Shown: positions 50,055 through 63,264 of the stretch, one piece after another | How the letters are laid out: the number at the start of each line of letters is the position of its first letter | Numbering within the stretch: position 1 is the stretch's first letter | Translations under genes and position numbers: made by a program | The notes under the pieces: generated by a model | Told to the model about the DNA's origin: nothing | Seen by the model: only the letters and a program-made list of their open reading frames with translations | Database searches by the model: none | DNA from: Colletotrichum lupini | Taxonomy: Eukaryota; Ascomycota; Sordariomycetes; Glomerellales; Glomerellaceae | DNA length: 64,000 nucleotides | Direction of reading: 5' to 3' | Assembly (NCBI RefSeq): GCF_023278565.1 | Contig: NC_064680.1 | Location: forward strand, 3,410,001 to 3,474,000

Positions 50055-52529
50055 TTTGTTTATTTATTTATTTGTGCTATTTTATGCCGTGGTGTCCTTA
50101 AGTAAGGCAAAAGGCGACTATATTATATTAAATTATAAAACCGTGTACCGTGCCCCGTAGAGCCTATATAATACCCTTTTATAAGATAGTATAATATATA
50201 ATTTAAGATTAACCTTTTTAGTTATATATAGCCCCCCGTAATATCTTATAACTTAGGGTAAATATACTTAGCAAGGTTTAAGTATTACGCTAGTAATATA
50301 ATAAACTAACTAAGTAGTGTTTTATATATCTATAAGAAGACCGTCGTTATATTATAATAAGTATTACTACTCGAAGTAAAAAGTCTAGCTCTTTTAATAA
50401 GTAAAGAGAGAGTAGTATAGTATAAAGTATAAAGTAATAAAATAGGGGGGGGAGGTATATAATATATATTATAATATAAAGTAATATATTATATTATATA
50501 GTGAGGTAAAGTGTTAATATAGCGTAAATAAAGAGTAATACTACTATTAATACTGCTATAAATAAACGTAAGCTTTATAAGGCCGACGGGGTATATAGCT
50601 TATTACGTATCCTAGTTAAACGAGCCGTATTAACGTACTCGCTCTATAAGATTAATATCTATTAGGGGAGCTAACGGCCGTATAAATAAACTTATTATAA
50701 TAGGGGGGTTTAGTTTAAAAGGGTTTATTTTAAATAATTAGTTAGGATATAAACTATATAGCACGTCTTATTACGTTAGTTTATTAATATAAGGGTTAAG
50801 GGGGGTACCCCGATACCTCTACTATAGCCGTATTATTTAATAATAAATATAGGTTTAGTATTACTATAGCTAATTCCGTACGCGCTAACCTAATTTTAAT
50901 AAATATTAGTTTATTTTAAGTAAATATTAATAAAGAACCGGGAGCTCTATAGTAGTATAATATAAATAGACTAGTTTTTACTAAGTTAATGCTAAACGAA
51001 GTTAGTTTAAGTAAATTATAATATACCCCTACGTAAGACTAAACGGTAGTAGTAAATATAGTTAAGTACTTTTTCTTTTTTATATAAGTAATAGAGGTTA
51101 ATATTATTATAGTTATATAGGTAGTAGTATATAATATAGTCCCTATAGCTAAACCTAGCTAAGAGGAGCTAGTAAAGCTAGCGTTATATAAGCGACTTTA
51201 GCTCGGGGTTCGCTACGTTATTAATAAATAAAGCAAGGGCCTTATAAAAGTCTAGTTAATAATCCTCTTACTAGCCCCGGAGTATAATTAGCTATTTTTT
51301 TTAAATACGACGCTTAATATAAGCGGTAGTTAAGGGGCGTATAAGTAAGTTAAGGAGACTTATAATAATACCTTTTTTAGCTAACTAGTCTACTATCTCG
51401 TTCTTTATAATACCCTTATAGCTAGGCATTTAATAAGAAGTAACGGGGACCTTAGCGTTCTTAATAAGCTCCTTAAACTTAAGAATAGCTTATTAAGAGA
51501 ATAAGGGGGGGGTATTATTTAGGTACTTAATAATAGCCTAGTTATTTAAGTAGACCGTAATAACTATAATAAATTTATTTTTAAGCTTTAATACTACGCA
51601 AAGACCTATAATAATCCTTTTTATTTTAATATTAAAGACCTTAGCCCGGGGGAGGTAGTAGTACCCGAGATAAATTAGTTACGGTCCTTAGTAAATAGTA
51701 TACCTAAAGCTTATAGCCTTTAGAGTTATTTATAACTTATTTATATAAGCTATAATATACGTAATAAAAAGAGATTTATACTATTTATAATAGCTTTATA
51801 TCTCTTCTATCTTAGTTACTTTTTAAGTATTATTAGAGTTATTTATAATTAAGAAGTTATAAAGTAATAAGGCTAGTTATAGGGGACGTTTAACTTAACT
51901 AGCTACTTAAATAAGCGTAATTAAGTAAGAGGGGTTTTTATAATTATATAATAGTTTATAATTACGAATTTTCTAAATTAGGGAATAAGAGTAGTTTAAT
52001 ATAAAAAGCTTAATAATATAATAATTTCTAAGGGAGTTTAGGAAAAGCTTTATTAATAATATATTCGCTTTACGTAATAGCGCCGTAATTAGTATAGTCT
52101 ATTATATTAAGAGGGAGCCCCTTAAGGTAATATTAATAGGGGTTTAGAGGGTTTTAATAACTAATTTTAACCCGTATTAAACTTCTAATTAGGTACATAT
52201 CTTAGAGTTAACCCCAACCTTAAAAGTAGGTCGGGTTAGGCCGGGGTACTATAGCTTAGTACCGTATAGGGCCTTAAGAATAATAATAGTATAAATTACT
52301 TTATATATAGTAATTAAGGGCGTATTATTAAAGACTTTATTAAGGCTTTTAATATAACTAGTTATAGACCTAGCTTTATTTTAGTAATTAGTAATATAGT
52401 TATAAAAAAGTAGCTTTTTATTAAAAGTAATACTTAGTTACTTTATAATACCCTTTTCGTAAAGTCTAATTTTTTTATTACTATAGTAAATAGGGGGGGG
52501 GGTAATATCTCTAGCCCTTAGTAAGGTCC

Positions 52530-52800
52530 GCTTTATAAAATAAAGGACTTTAGTTTTTTTAAAATTAAACTAAATAGTATTATCCTTACCCTAAGTAATA
52601 ATATTATTTAGAATTTATTATACCCGGGAAGTGGCCTTAGTAAGGTCCTTTTTAACGCTTAGTATTATATAATTATTAATATAGCCGAATTTAAAAAACT
52701 CCGGGCTAATTTAATAAATTTACTTAGTATATAATAAAAAAAGGATAGGTAAGATCGGTAACCCTTATAATAAATTATAAAAAAGGGGGGATATAAGAGT
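52530..52800 (-). pseudogene. LINE reverse transcriptase core remnant
   Basis: Minus-strand translation gives GLPILPILFLLYTK, corresponding to the (Q)GSP(I/L)SPILF motif. This is followed by PEFFKFGYINNYIILSV with the catalytic box at 52679-52693, where both Asp codons (GAY) are now AAT, and by an FNFKKTKVLYF segment like the LINE PKKTE-x-IHF motif. Stops replace Trp, Gln and Arg codons. Confidence 0.85.
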
Positions 52801-53979
52801 TTAGTATTTTTTATAACGGACTAAGGCTCGGCGCAACTAGTTAAAGTACTATACTTAAGTAATAATATTCTTAGGCTAACCCTATACCTAGAGCCGATTA
52901 TATAGCCGGTTATATAATACTAAGTTAAAGGCTTTTTTAATATTTATTATAATAATAATAATAACTAGCTTTTTATTAAAAATAGCCTATATATTATAAG
53001 CTATTACCTTAGTTATATTCGTAGCTAATTATTTAAATAGTGCCCTAGTTATTTATAAATTAAGTATATTTTAAGTAATAATAATATAGGATATCTTCTT
53101 AATTATAAAGTACTCTAGCCCCTTCTCTAGGGTCGCTAAGAGTAAGATTAAGTACTAGCCCTTATAAGTACGTATATCCTAGTTAGGCTTTAGTATTATT
53201 ATTATTTTAGTATCTTACTAGGCCTTAGGGTAGTATTTAAATACGAGATAGGCTTAGTAAAAGTAATAGACGTAGTTATTAATATATAGCTAATAGGCCT
53301 ATAGTATTAAAACCGTAATATTATCTATACTAGGGGTAGTATTTCCTATGCTAAGTACTATATTATTTATTTTGCGCTAATAAATAATAAGATCCTAAGG
53401 TAATAGCTATTAAGGGCATATTATAAAATTAAAATATACGTTATCTTTTGCGGTTATACGCTCTAAGAGCTTTTTTTAGAGGAGTATTGCCTTTTTAGTA
53501 AGTTTAGTAACTATGTTTTTACTATTTTATAAAGAAGGGGATTAGACCTAAGGCCTAGGCCGGTTCTAATTTATAATTTAATATATATTTAAATTCTTTT
53601 TAATAAAGGAGACTATTTTAGCCTATATAGTAGCCTTAGCCCTCTATATAGTATTATTATATTATTAATTAGCTATAGCTATAATAAGAGATTAGGGGTC
53701 GGTTACGTATACTATTTTAAAGCGTTTATTAACTTTAGTATATAATTCGTCCTACTACTTTATCCCCTTACCCCCTATATAGTATAGGGTAAAAGAGGAA
53801 ATATAAATATGCTAAAGTACGTTATTAAGGCTCTTTATGGTTAGATCGAGGTCTTATATAGTATTATATATAATATATAATACCTAGGTTAGCTCCTTAA
53901 CCCTCTTTACGAACTATAGTATATTTTCTAGTTTAATCCTCCGCTTTTTCTTTTTTAACTAATACGTATTACTTAAGCT

Positions 53980-54240
53980 AGCGGGAGGGGGCATAGTTAT
54001 AATAAGGGTATTATAATCCGATTTAGTATATATATAGCTAGTAATCTAAGTCCGGGCTAGGGGGACGTTAGAAATAGCTAAGTTAAGCACGTTACCCGCT
54101 TTATAAATAGGGACCCCTATAGGGTTTAGTATAATAAGGTAGTAGCCGTTTATTTAATTAGTAAAGTAGTTCTTAGGGGTATATAAGGGGGTCCCCGGCT
54201 ACTAGTTAGTATAATAGGAGTTTAAATCCCCTATAATAAG
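53980..54240 (-). pseudogene. LINE AP-endonuclease core remnant
   Basis: Minus-strand translation gives LLLIGDLNSYYTN-stop-QPGTP, matching the endonuclease motif GDFNxHHxxWQPG. The following KAGNVLNLAISNVPLART and YTKSDYNTLITT correspond to the GN(V)LDL and (G)SDH(x)xL motifs. The catalytic SDH has become SDY through C-to-T change. Confidence 0.8.
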
Positions 54241-56510
54241 TAGTTTTTATAGGGGGGTTTAGTAATTAAGTACCGTTAATATATACTTTTTATTAAGGGC
54301 GTAGTAAACGTTAAAAATATAATACTTTAAAATACGTACTCTAAATAAGTCCTAGTAAAAGAGCTTTATAATATTAAATATTACTAAGTACGGGAGGGTC
54401 TAGCGGACGTATATAAGGACCCGGGGTTTATTAGTAATCATAGCCTAGTTCTAAATTAATAAGTATAGGGTAAAGCTAAGGTAAGATTTAGTAATATTTT
54501 ATAGTTTATTTATATTATATTATAGCTTTTATAGTAATAAAATATTTACTTATTTAAATTTAATAATAATAAGGGCGTAGTCGTATTTATAGCTATTTTT
54601 TTATACGTTAGCCTATAGTATTTTAATTTTAATATATATTAAATATACTAGCTATAGGTAGTTATAAAGCGCTTACGTAAGGCGCTTTTATATTTACTCT
54701 TACTTTTTCTTTTTAGGGTAGGCTTTTAGTATTTTAAACTATCTTTAGGGGGGAGTTTAGAGCTTTATTTTTTAAAGAGAGGGTAGTTACTGCTTTTTAA
54801 AATAGAATTTATAGTACTATTTAATTTTATAATAATTAAGTAGGTTTATTCTTATCTATTTAGGTAGTTTTTAGTATTATACGTAGCTATATTAATAATT
54901 ATAAACCCCTAAATAATATTTTTAGCGAGTCTTTTTATTTTAATACTTATAATTTTATCTTAGAGCTGGGCGCTTAAGGACTTTATAAAGTTTAACTTAG
55001 GGGTAGGGCTTAAAAAGAGGTCGAGCTTCGTAGCTTACGTATAGAGTTCTTTACTTACCTTACGTAGGAGTTTTTTTATTAAAAAGTCTAGCGGATAATA
55101 ATACTATTTTTCTTTTAAAAGCGTATAAAGTAGCTCGTATAATTACTTATATATAGCCCCTAGTAATTTATATACTAAGGGATAATCGTAGTATAGTTAT
55201 TATTATATCTTAGCTTTTTATAATAGTAGTAGCGTTAAGTTTTAGTATAGTCCTTAGAGCTATACTAATCTAAGTAGACTTAGTATTACTTAGGAAGGGG
55301 TCGGTAGGTAAGTAGCTAGGCTACTACTAATTTAAAAATACTAAAAAGCCTTTTTATTAGTTTTAAAAAGGATATAATATAAGTTATACGGGGGCTATTT
55401 ATTAAGCTAAAGGTCTAGTAATAGAGGGGGGTTATCCTTATTACTACTCTAACTTCGTTTTAGATATATATATTAAAATCGAGGGGTTACTTATTAAGGC
55501 TAGGGATTTAAGTTTTAACGCTTTTAATAATATAAGTAGACTAAATCTTAGATTTTTTAATAATAATTATATTAAAAAGTTTAAGTAGCTAAGTATAGTA
55601 ACTAAGTATAGCTTATTATACTCTTAAGGTTTTTAGGGTAAGTACGTAACTAGTTAGAACCTTAGTTACCGGGCTAATATTTTTATTTTTAAGCGAGTAG
55701 TTTTTAATAACTTCTTTATAAATAAACCGTATTTTTATTTAGTAATAGGGATTTTTAAAGTTAAAGCGGATAAAAATATAAGTATTAAGGGAGGGAAGTA
55801 CGTTTTTAACTCTTTTTTATAAATTACTTATTATACTTAAAGCTCGAGCTATAAGCCCCTAGGGCTAGTAATTAATAAGATATTAAGTATAGTAATTAGA
55901 GCTCTAAAAAAGTACTTTAATAAAAAAGAGGCCCGTTATAATTTTATAATCTAGCTTATATTAAGAGGTTCTAGCGGGTAATAGCTAAGGTTTTTTAAAA
56001 AGAGCCTCGAGCTTAGTAATATAATAGCTTATAATAATAACGTATTTAGAGTTTTTTAGTAACTAAAAGGACTCTTAAATAGCTACGAAGGTAATATCTT
56101 TTATAAAGTAGAGGCTAGAGAAACGGGTCTTAATCTCGTTAATAATTATAATCTTATTAAAACGCGCTCTATAGTTAGGGGGGGGGTTAGGTTATTATTA
56201 TTAGTTTAAACTAAGTTATAATAATAAATACGTTTAGCTTAGGTCTCGTAATTAGAACTTTTATAATTTTAGGGGTTATAAACATTACTTTAGTAAAGTT
56301 TAGAATGCGGTATTTTTTAATTAGGGACCGAAGTAGCGTAGACTAAATAATCGTAATAAAGCTTAAGAGGGTATTAAAAGTATTTAAAGAGGGTAATAAC
56401 TATAGTAGCGTATAGCGGCCGTTACCTAAGCTAGTTATAGTTAGTATAGGAGGAAGGGGGTTAAAATAGGCCTTATTAAGGAGGTTAGTGTAGTAGAGTA
56501 GCCCGTACTA

Positions 56511-57085
56511 ATAGTGCGTACTAAGAAAAAGTATGTAGGAGGAAGGTTGCCTCGGCTAGGACATGATACTAGGCCCACACGAGCCCCAAGAGATGGCAGT
56601 TTGCCGCTGGCCCTTCCCCATCGCGGGAGAATGCTAAATGATACGGATGACGACGGTCTACGGGCCCAGCACTCTGGTAATCATTGTGCGAGGGCGTCGG
56701 GGAAAAGCAATGACCCCCCTTGCGGGGAAACAATCTGGGGAAATCGCAGCGCACCCCAGAGAATCCCCACATTCTCCGCATTTCGAACAGCATCTAAGCA
56801 TCTTTCTCGAGCTTCTTTCATCTCTACCCCATGTCGGCAGTTCATCTGATCTCGACTTCTGCTGAACATTCTTCCTGCCATCCTTGCCATGCCCATGTTT
56901 CCCCCCCCTCCGCGATCTCCAGCTTGGCTCCAGCCGGGCTGCCGGCCAGCCGGGCCTCTGCCGGCCATTTGGCTATAAAGATCCCATCGCGTCCTCCCGC
57001 CAAGACCTGATCTGAAGCTGGATCTCGGGCACGGCATCGCATCTCCAGAGGAAAGGCGAAACACCAAGCTCAATCAGACTTCGTC
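56511..57085 (+). other. intergenic and promoter region of the carboxylesterase
   Basis: GC-rich sequence after the sharp LINE boundary. It contains the probable core promoter of the esterase gene; see the TATA entry. Confidence 0.5.
56973..56980 (+). promoter_or_regulatory. probable TATA box of the carboxylesterase gene
   Basis: CTATAAAG within otherwise GC-rich DNA, 106 bases upstream of the ATG at 57086. Spacing suits a short fungal leader. Confidence 0.55.
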
Positions 57086-59039
57086 ATGCAGTTCGTCTTG
57101 ACTGCCAGCGCGGCCGCGCTGCTGCTCGCGGCCTCGCCCGCTCTTGGTGCCGGCGTTCCACCGAGCGGTAATGCCACCAACCCTGTCGTCAATCTTGGCT
57201 CGGCTGGTTCTTACCTAGGCGTGGTTCAGAACAACGGAACGTATGTCGGAACTCTAACTCTAACCTCGCACCCTTGTCCTTCCTTGTCTTTGATCCTCCC
57301 GAGACGAACTACATAGCTGACTCTGAATTTCTTGGGTTCGCGAAAAGTGTCGCCTCCTGGAAGGGAATCCCGTACGCCGAGCCCCCCGTCGGCTCGCTCC
57401 GCTTCATGCCCCCCAAGGCCCTCGCGGCTCGCGGCTCAGACGTGATCGACGTGACAGACAACGCCCTACGGTGCGTCCAATTCGCCGGCGCGCCGTACGG
57501 GGTCATCAACAGCAACATCGTCGGTCCGCGCTCCGGCCCGGGCCAAGAGGACTGCCTCAAGCTGTGGATCTGGAAGCCCGCCAAGGCCAAAGCCGGCGAC
57601 AAGCTCCCCGTCATGTTCTACATCCACGGCGGCGGCCTGCAGTACAGCGCGGCGCCCAACAACGACTTCAGCGACTGGGTCGGCCAGAGCCAGGACTTCG
57701 TCGCCGTCAACGTCGGCTACCGCCTGGGGGCCCTCGGCTTCATGGCCCACCCCGACCTGCCCTCGGCCAACGCCGGTCTGCTCGACCAGCGCCAGGCCCT
57801 CCGCTGGGTCAAGCAGAACATTGCGGCCTTTGGCGGCGACCCCGCCGACGTGACCGTCATGGGCCAGTCCGGCGGTGGCTACGCCGTCGTCTCGCAGATG
57901 GTGCTCTACGACGGGGACAACCAGGGTCTGTTCTCCAAGGCTGTGCCCCGTTCCGTGCAGAGGTCTCCCAGCTTCCGCGTCGACGAGCTCGCGGACCGCA
58001 ACGCCGAGTACTTTAAGCTGCTCAACTGCACGGGCGGACAGGCTCAGTTGGACTGCTTCCAAGGCGCCTCTGTTCCTGCACTGGTGAACGCCTACAACGC
58101 CTTGCTCAAATACAAGGCTTCTTCAGGGTATGAGACCACCACCTTGAAACTCCGATATGCCGGCAAAAGAAAACAAGTCCCTCTGCTAACGTAATTCTCG
58201 GACCCGCCAGCGAATTCAACAACCTCACCTTTGGCAGCTCAGGCGCCTTCCTGCCCATGATCGACGGCGTCACCCTAACCGACTCAGTCTCACGGCTCTT
58301 CAAAAAGGGCAAAGTCGCAAAGGTCAAGACAGTCGTGGGCTTCGTCAACGACGAGGGCGCCAACACGGCGCCCCGCAACACGAGCGCCCTCGACCCGACC
58401 ACGAACGGAATCTGGAACCTGACCGACAGCCAGGTCAAGCAGGCCGCCAGCTACTACCCCAACAACTCCACCTTTGGCTACGCCAGCCCGGACAACTTCT
58501 TCCTGACCCTCTTCAAGTCGTACATCATGGCCCTCAGCCCGTTCGGGGAGCAAGGCATCACCGGCTCCGAGCGCCTCGTGGGACGATACCTGTCCAACGC
58601 CGTCGGCGAGAACAACGTCTGGGCGTTCCGCTTCAACGCCCCCGGCGTCGGCACGAATTACTCCAGCACCAACCCGTACCCGCTCAACTACGTCGCCCAC
58701 TCCGCCGACAACAGCTACCTCCAGAACGCCACGGCCGTCATGACGCCCTTTGAAAAGAGCCTCGCGCTCGAGTGGCGCGCCTACATCGGTAGCTTCATCC
58801 GCCGCGGCGACCCGAACAAGGAGAAGCTCGCCACCTCGCCGACGTGGCACAGCTACGGCGCCCTGGGAGCAGGGGAGTCTGTCGAGTCCCCCGTGAGATT
58901 GGTCCCGCAGTTCGCGTACCAGAGTAACGCGAACGCGAGCTTGCCCACGAGCACGCAGCTCGAGGTGTCGCAAAAGGCTCAGCTCGAGAGGGTGGATTGG
59001 TGGTTGACGGATGCCATTTTGGATGCGACTCGCGTGTGA
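57086..59039 (+). CDS. secreted type-B carboxylesterase/lipase
   Basis: Three exons (57086-57240, 57348-58127, 58211-59039), introns 107 and 83 bases, give 587 residues. The signal peptide is MQFVLTASAAALLLAASPALG. Family landmarks in order: SWKGIPYAEPPVGSLRF, EDCLKLWIWKP (the EDCLxLNV signature), oxyanion HGGG (about 145-148), the nucleophile elbow MGQSGGGYAV with Ser226, and GFVNDEGANT carrying the acidic residue. The last triad member is probably the His in NYVAHSADNSYL. The nucleophile context is GQSGG, not the usual GESAG. Several NxS/T sites fit an extracellular glycoprotein that hydrolyses esters or lipids. The substrate is unknown. High GC at third positions contrasts with the LINE immediately upstream. 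Confidence 0.92.
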
Positions 59040-59610
59040 ACAATGAGGGAAGTATTTAGTGCAGCCGTGTTCAAATTCTGTCTCTGCCTGTTCCATCCAA
59101 TGTGCTTAGAAAATAGATAATTCCCTCAGTCTCGAGGTGTGAGGCGTCATAGCCTGCTATCACGAGCCCAAGGTCTACATATAGTTAATGTTGAATGACT
59201 AGTACTTAGCTATCTCATATTCTCACTATTCTGTAGTGTGTTCAACAGGTATGGAAATTCTAGGATGATCCAATTCAGCAAGCCGACCGCACACCACGGG
59301 AACGATAGCTTGAGGGAGCATTGAGGACGCGGAACGGAGGTGGGTGTATTCTCAAGTTCTAGACCTCGCAGTCTCATCTGATTTATTACAAAGTGGACAA
59401 GCTTGAAGATCAATCAAACAGTGTTCTTCAAGATGGAACGTTCAAAGTCATGTTTCATTACATTATCTGAGGCCAGGCAATATTCATACGTCAAAGCCCG
59501 CCTCTTACCAAAAACTTTCAGTAACCGTAAGTGCAGAAACGAGAACCCAGCATCCGTGATCATAATTCATACATGATGATAACGTCGTGATAACATGAAC
59601 TTCTTTCCTT
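59040..59610. other. intergenic between convergent genes
   Basis: This is the shared 3' region of the esterase (rightward) and the WSC protein (leftward). No gene seen. Confidence 0.5.
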
Positions 59611-62600
59611 CTAGACTTGAGCCTTCGCCAAGCAATCGCCATCATTCCCATCTTCTCCAACGCAGACAATACCGTCAAACTTCGCGGCCGCTCGCCGCCC
59701 TATGATACTGCTGCGCTTCATGTTCCGGCTTGGCACCTCCTTGTTTTCGTCACCATAGCGGCTGAGTCCTTCCATAGGGTTGATAGGACCCGGACCCATC
59801 ATCGGCGAACCTCCCGCACTGTTATCGGGAACCGCAGAGTTGGCGGGAAGCGCGAGTCCATTGCTGTCAGACGACCCAGAGTCCCTTGCTCCAAGACTGC
59901 TGCCGTATGCACCATCAGGGGGGGCCTTGGGCAGCGCATTGATGATACTCTGGATGAGAGAAGCAATGTCGATCTGAGGCTGTGGTGCAGGATTTGGAGA
60001 CGCAGGAGGAGTGCTGCTGTCTTGAGGATTTCCTGCCGGGGGTGGTGGACGCTGACCTTGACCTGGTGTCTGAGGAGGTGATGCAGGCGGTACGGAAGGA
60101 GGTGCCGCAGGAGGTCCCGCAGCAGGATTCTGAGGTGCAGAAGGTGGGGTGCCGGCACCTCCATTGTTTCCGGTGCCGGATCCACTGTTGCCGTTGCCAT
60201 TGCCGTTACCGTTGCCACCGCCGGCGCCATTGGCAACGTCGTCATCGGACGGCAAGCTCAAAGCCCGGCCGCTTCGACTGTAAACGGTAACAGCCCAGTC
60301 ACCTCCACAGATGTCGGTTGACTTGCCATCGCAGACTTCGTTGCACTGCTCTTCCGGGATGCGTATGGCCAGCTGGAACGCAGTGCCACACCAACACTCC
60401 TTGCCGTACTCCGTGCCGGCGAGCTGGAAACCCATCGAGCCACAATGTGCAATGCACTTCTCATTGGACATGCTCCCTGTGAAATAGATGGATGGGTCGC
60501 CATCGAGCGTTCGAACGGCAGAGTCCTTGAAACATCCAAGATACTCCCAGCCAGTAACCTCAGGAGCGGGTTGAGGTTCACGGTTATCCGGAGATTCATT
60601 GCCAGATTCTGCGCCTGCGTTGCCAGATCCTGCACCTGCGTTGCTGCCGGGTCCTGGAATTGAAGGGTCGGTGTTGCTAGGGGCTCCGTTGCCGCTTGGT
60701 GCACCTGAGCCTGAGCCGTTACCAGGTCCATTGTTTGAGTTACCGTTGGCAGGGTTCGCAGGGTAACTACCGTACCCAGCTGGAGGATTTCCGTTAGGTG
60801 CCGGGGAGACAGGACCGGGAGGTTGGTTAGGGCTAGCTGGAGGGTTTGGATTGGACGGAGGGGGAGCAGGAGATGCAGCCGGTGGTTCGGGGATGTTGGC
60901 AGGACCACTGTTTCCAGAACCATCTCCAGAGCCACCGTCAGACCCAGATGGATCCGTGGGTTGGCCACCGGTGGTTGTGCAAGGCGTTGATGCGGGGTTG
61001 CCAGGATTGCCGTTGCCTACGTCCCCGCTACCGCTACCGTTGCCGCTACTGTTGCTATTACCATTTCCATTGCCGCTGCCGCTGCCAGAGTTGTCCGGGT
61101 CGGAATTGGGGGCCGAGCCGGCACCATTTCCTGGAGGGCCGGTGTACTGACCATTGCTCGCCGTCGTGCAAGGCGTAGATGCAGCCGGAGAGCCGCCATT
61201 GCCAGCGCCAGGGTTGCCAGGCGCTCCATTGCCGTTGCCGTTGCCGTTGCCCCCGTTGCCCCCGTTGCCATTACCACTGTGGCCAGAACCGTTGGTGTTT
61301 CCACCGTCTCCGGTACCACCATTGCCGACTCCAGTAGGTTGGGGAGCGACAAAAGCTGTCACAGTCTTGATCACAACGACGGGAGGATCGTTTGCGGCAG
61401 CGGGTGCCATGTTGTTGCTGTCGGGAGCACAGTACCAGCCACCTTTGCAGTGGTAACAAGGCCATCCCATTCCGCAGGGCGCTGGCAGCATTGGAGTTTC
61501 CTCTGGGGGACAAAACCATCCATTGAGACACTCTGAACAAGAGTAGCCTCGACCAGGGCAAGGACATGAGCCGGAAGGAGGCTTTTCTGGGGAAGCCGGG
61601 CATGCAGGGCATTGGACAACGGCAGGGCAATCGGAAATGGGGATGACTGGTGTGCCTGGTGGTATGTTGTTTCCAGAGGAAGGATCTTGTCCCTCGTCAA
61701 CTCCGAAGACCGAGCCGCCTGCCTGAGACGTCGGAGAAGGGCTCTGTCCGTTTCCGCTGTTGGCTGGCACGCCGTTGGGATTGGAGACAGGTGTTCCGGC
61801 AGCGACGGTCAACGTTGTTGGGGGGCTGGCTGCGGGAGCTGGCGAATGTCCTGCACCGCTACTTGCCTGGTTGGGGGCTTGAGTGGCAGCAGGTGAAGGA
61901 TTGGCTAGGGGAGTAAGTCAGTACACTGTGCAAATCGAGATAGACTGTCTCTTACCTGGCTTGGGATCCACCGGACTCGAAGATTGCACAGGTGATTGAG
62001 GCTGGCCTGCTGGAGCAGTATTCTGCGGTTGGTCATTGTTGCCAGGACCTCCAGCTCCAGCTTGCGTCGTAGGATTGCTGGAAGGAGAAGTAGCGTTTGC
62101 GCCACCAGCCGGAGACGATGCTGTTGGAGGCGGCTGCGAAGGTCCAGCTGTCGGAGTTGCTGCAGGAGTGGAAAGGCCAGGTTGAGAAGATACAGGAGGC
62201 TTTGCTGGGACGACTGCAGAATTCGAAGCTGGGGCGTTAGACAAAGGCGCCGCCGACGTGGCGGGAGGAGAAGACTGCCTAGGGCAAGGAACAGCAATGA
62301 AAGTAGGAATTCCGCTCTCATACAAAACTCCAGTACAAAGATTTCCGTCGGTAGGCAAGTCTTCAGGGAGCTGAGGAGCTGTCGTTGGAAGCGGCATAAT
62401 GACTGAAGCTGACTGCAGGACACTCGCAACTAAAGACGAAAGGCCTGGGACAACTGCGGTGGCACCGACGATGTCAGATACCGGAATCAGTGAGGGAAGG
62501 CTGTTAACAGCTGAGGGAATATGGCCGACAATGGAGGATACAACGCTGACAAGCACTTCTGGAATGTTGGTGATGATGGAGGCGCCGTTGCCAATAGCCG

Positions 62601-63264
62601 CAGTGACCTCAGAAACCGGGATGCCGCCAACGACTTGTGTCGGAAGAGGCACGGGCAGTCCAGACCCGGCAGGCAGAGGTAGAGCGAAGCCATCAACACC
62701 GACGATGCTGTTGACTGCACTCTGGATCGGAGGCAGGAGTCCACCGTTGGATCCTTGGACATTCGGGATGGCTGTTGGAATGACGGGGCCGCCGCCAGGC
62801 TGGAGTAGGGACACAACCGGCGCGGGTGCAACATTGGTGACAACCGGTACGACATTTCCAGGGTTGAGGATGGATGGAACCGGAGTCACCACTGCCGCAA
62901 GTGCTGAAGTCAAAGAAGCGAGCAGGCTGGGAATGACATGGCCAACTTGAGGAATGACACCGCCAAGAGGACCTTGCTGTTGTTGGTTGTTAGGGGTGGG
63001 TGGTGCAGCCGCAGGGAGAGGAGTAGTGATGGCGGGTTGAGCAGGATTCGCAATGGTGGTAGTTTGACCACCGCCAAAGATCCATGGAAGGAATTGCCTG
63101 GCCTGGACGATGTTGTCTCTCTGAGAGAGGGTGGACTCTTCCTGGGATGGTCGAACAGCCTGGCTCACGGCAAAGGCAGTGAAGAGGGCCAAGATGACGA
63201 GAGCGATGCCGGCTGCTGTCTGGCTTTGGCGTTGTGAGGGCATCGAGGGCCCAGGGAGCCGCAT
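59611..63264 (-). CDS. large WSC-domain, mucin-like cell-wall protein
   Basis: Two exons (63264-61956 and 61904-59611) with a 51-base intron (GTAAGA...TAG) give 1200 residues. I chose MRLPGPSMPSQ as the start because a hydrophobic signal or anchor (AAGIALVILALFTAFAVSQA) follows at once; the upstream in-frame ATG at 63480 would bury it. Residues about 60-430 are Pro/Val/Ser-rich with repeated PSILNPGNVVPVV-like hydrophobic segments. A Cys-rich block lies at about 525-595 (CPACP, CPCPGRGYSCSECLNGWFC, CYHCKGGWYC). Long Gly/Asn/Ser and Pro runs follow. A WSC domain lies at about 886-981 (GWEYLGCFKD, CIAHC, CWCGT, CDGKSTDICGGDW). The Pro/Asn tail ends in KAQV without a GPI signal. WSC domains bind glycans and occur in wall-stress sensors, but no clear transmembrane helix follows this one, so a secreted wall protein is more likely than a sensor. 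Confidence 0.88.

Larger units (their letters stand above)
50055..56510 (-). mobile_element. RIP-mutated LINE (non-LTR retrotransposon)
   Basis: An AT-rich block with no LTRs, read on the minus strand. Its 3' end carries a CAAATAAATAAATAAACAAA tail (50055-50074), preceded by a GC-normal AGGCAAAAGGCG-type 3' segment. Translation through stops gives an AP-endonuclease core (about 53980-54240), a reverse transcriptase (about 52530-52800, catalytic YINN in place of YIDD) and an RNase H-like segment near 51300-51700. A gag-like ORF1 probably occupies about 54900-56400. This is the Tad/I-type order. The 5' end at about 56510 is set by base composition only, and I found no convincing target duplication. 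Confidence 0.85.

Noticed and set aside
57466..58062. 198-codon minus-strand frame inside the carboxylesterase
   Set aside because: A shadow of the GC-rich esterase exon; it reads as low-complexity Val/Gly/Asp without a fold.
58290..59096. 268-codon minus-strand frame
   Set aside because: Antisense shadow of esterase exon 3, caused by high GC at third positions.
60258..60968. 236-codon frame rich in Leu/Thr
   Set aside because: A frame shadow of the repetitive Gly/Asn/Pro coding region of the WSC protein.
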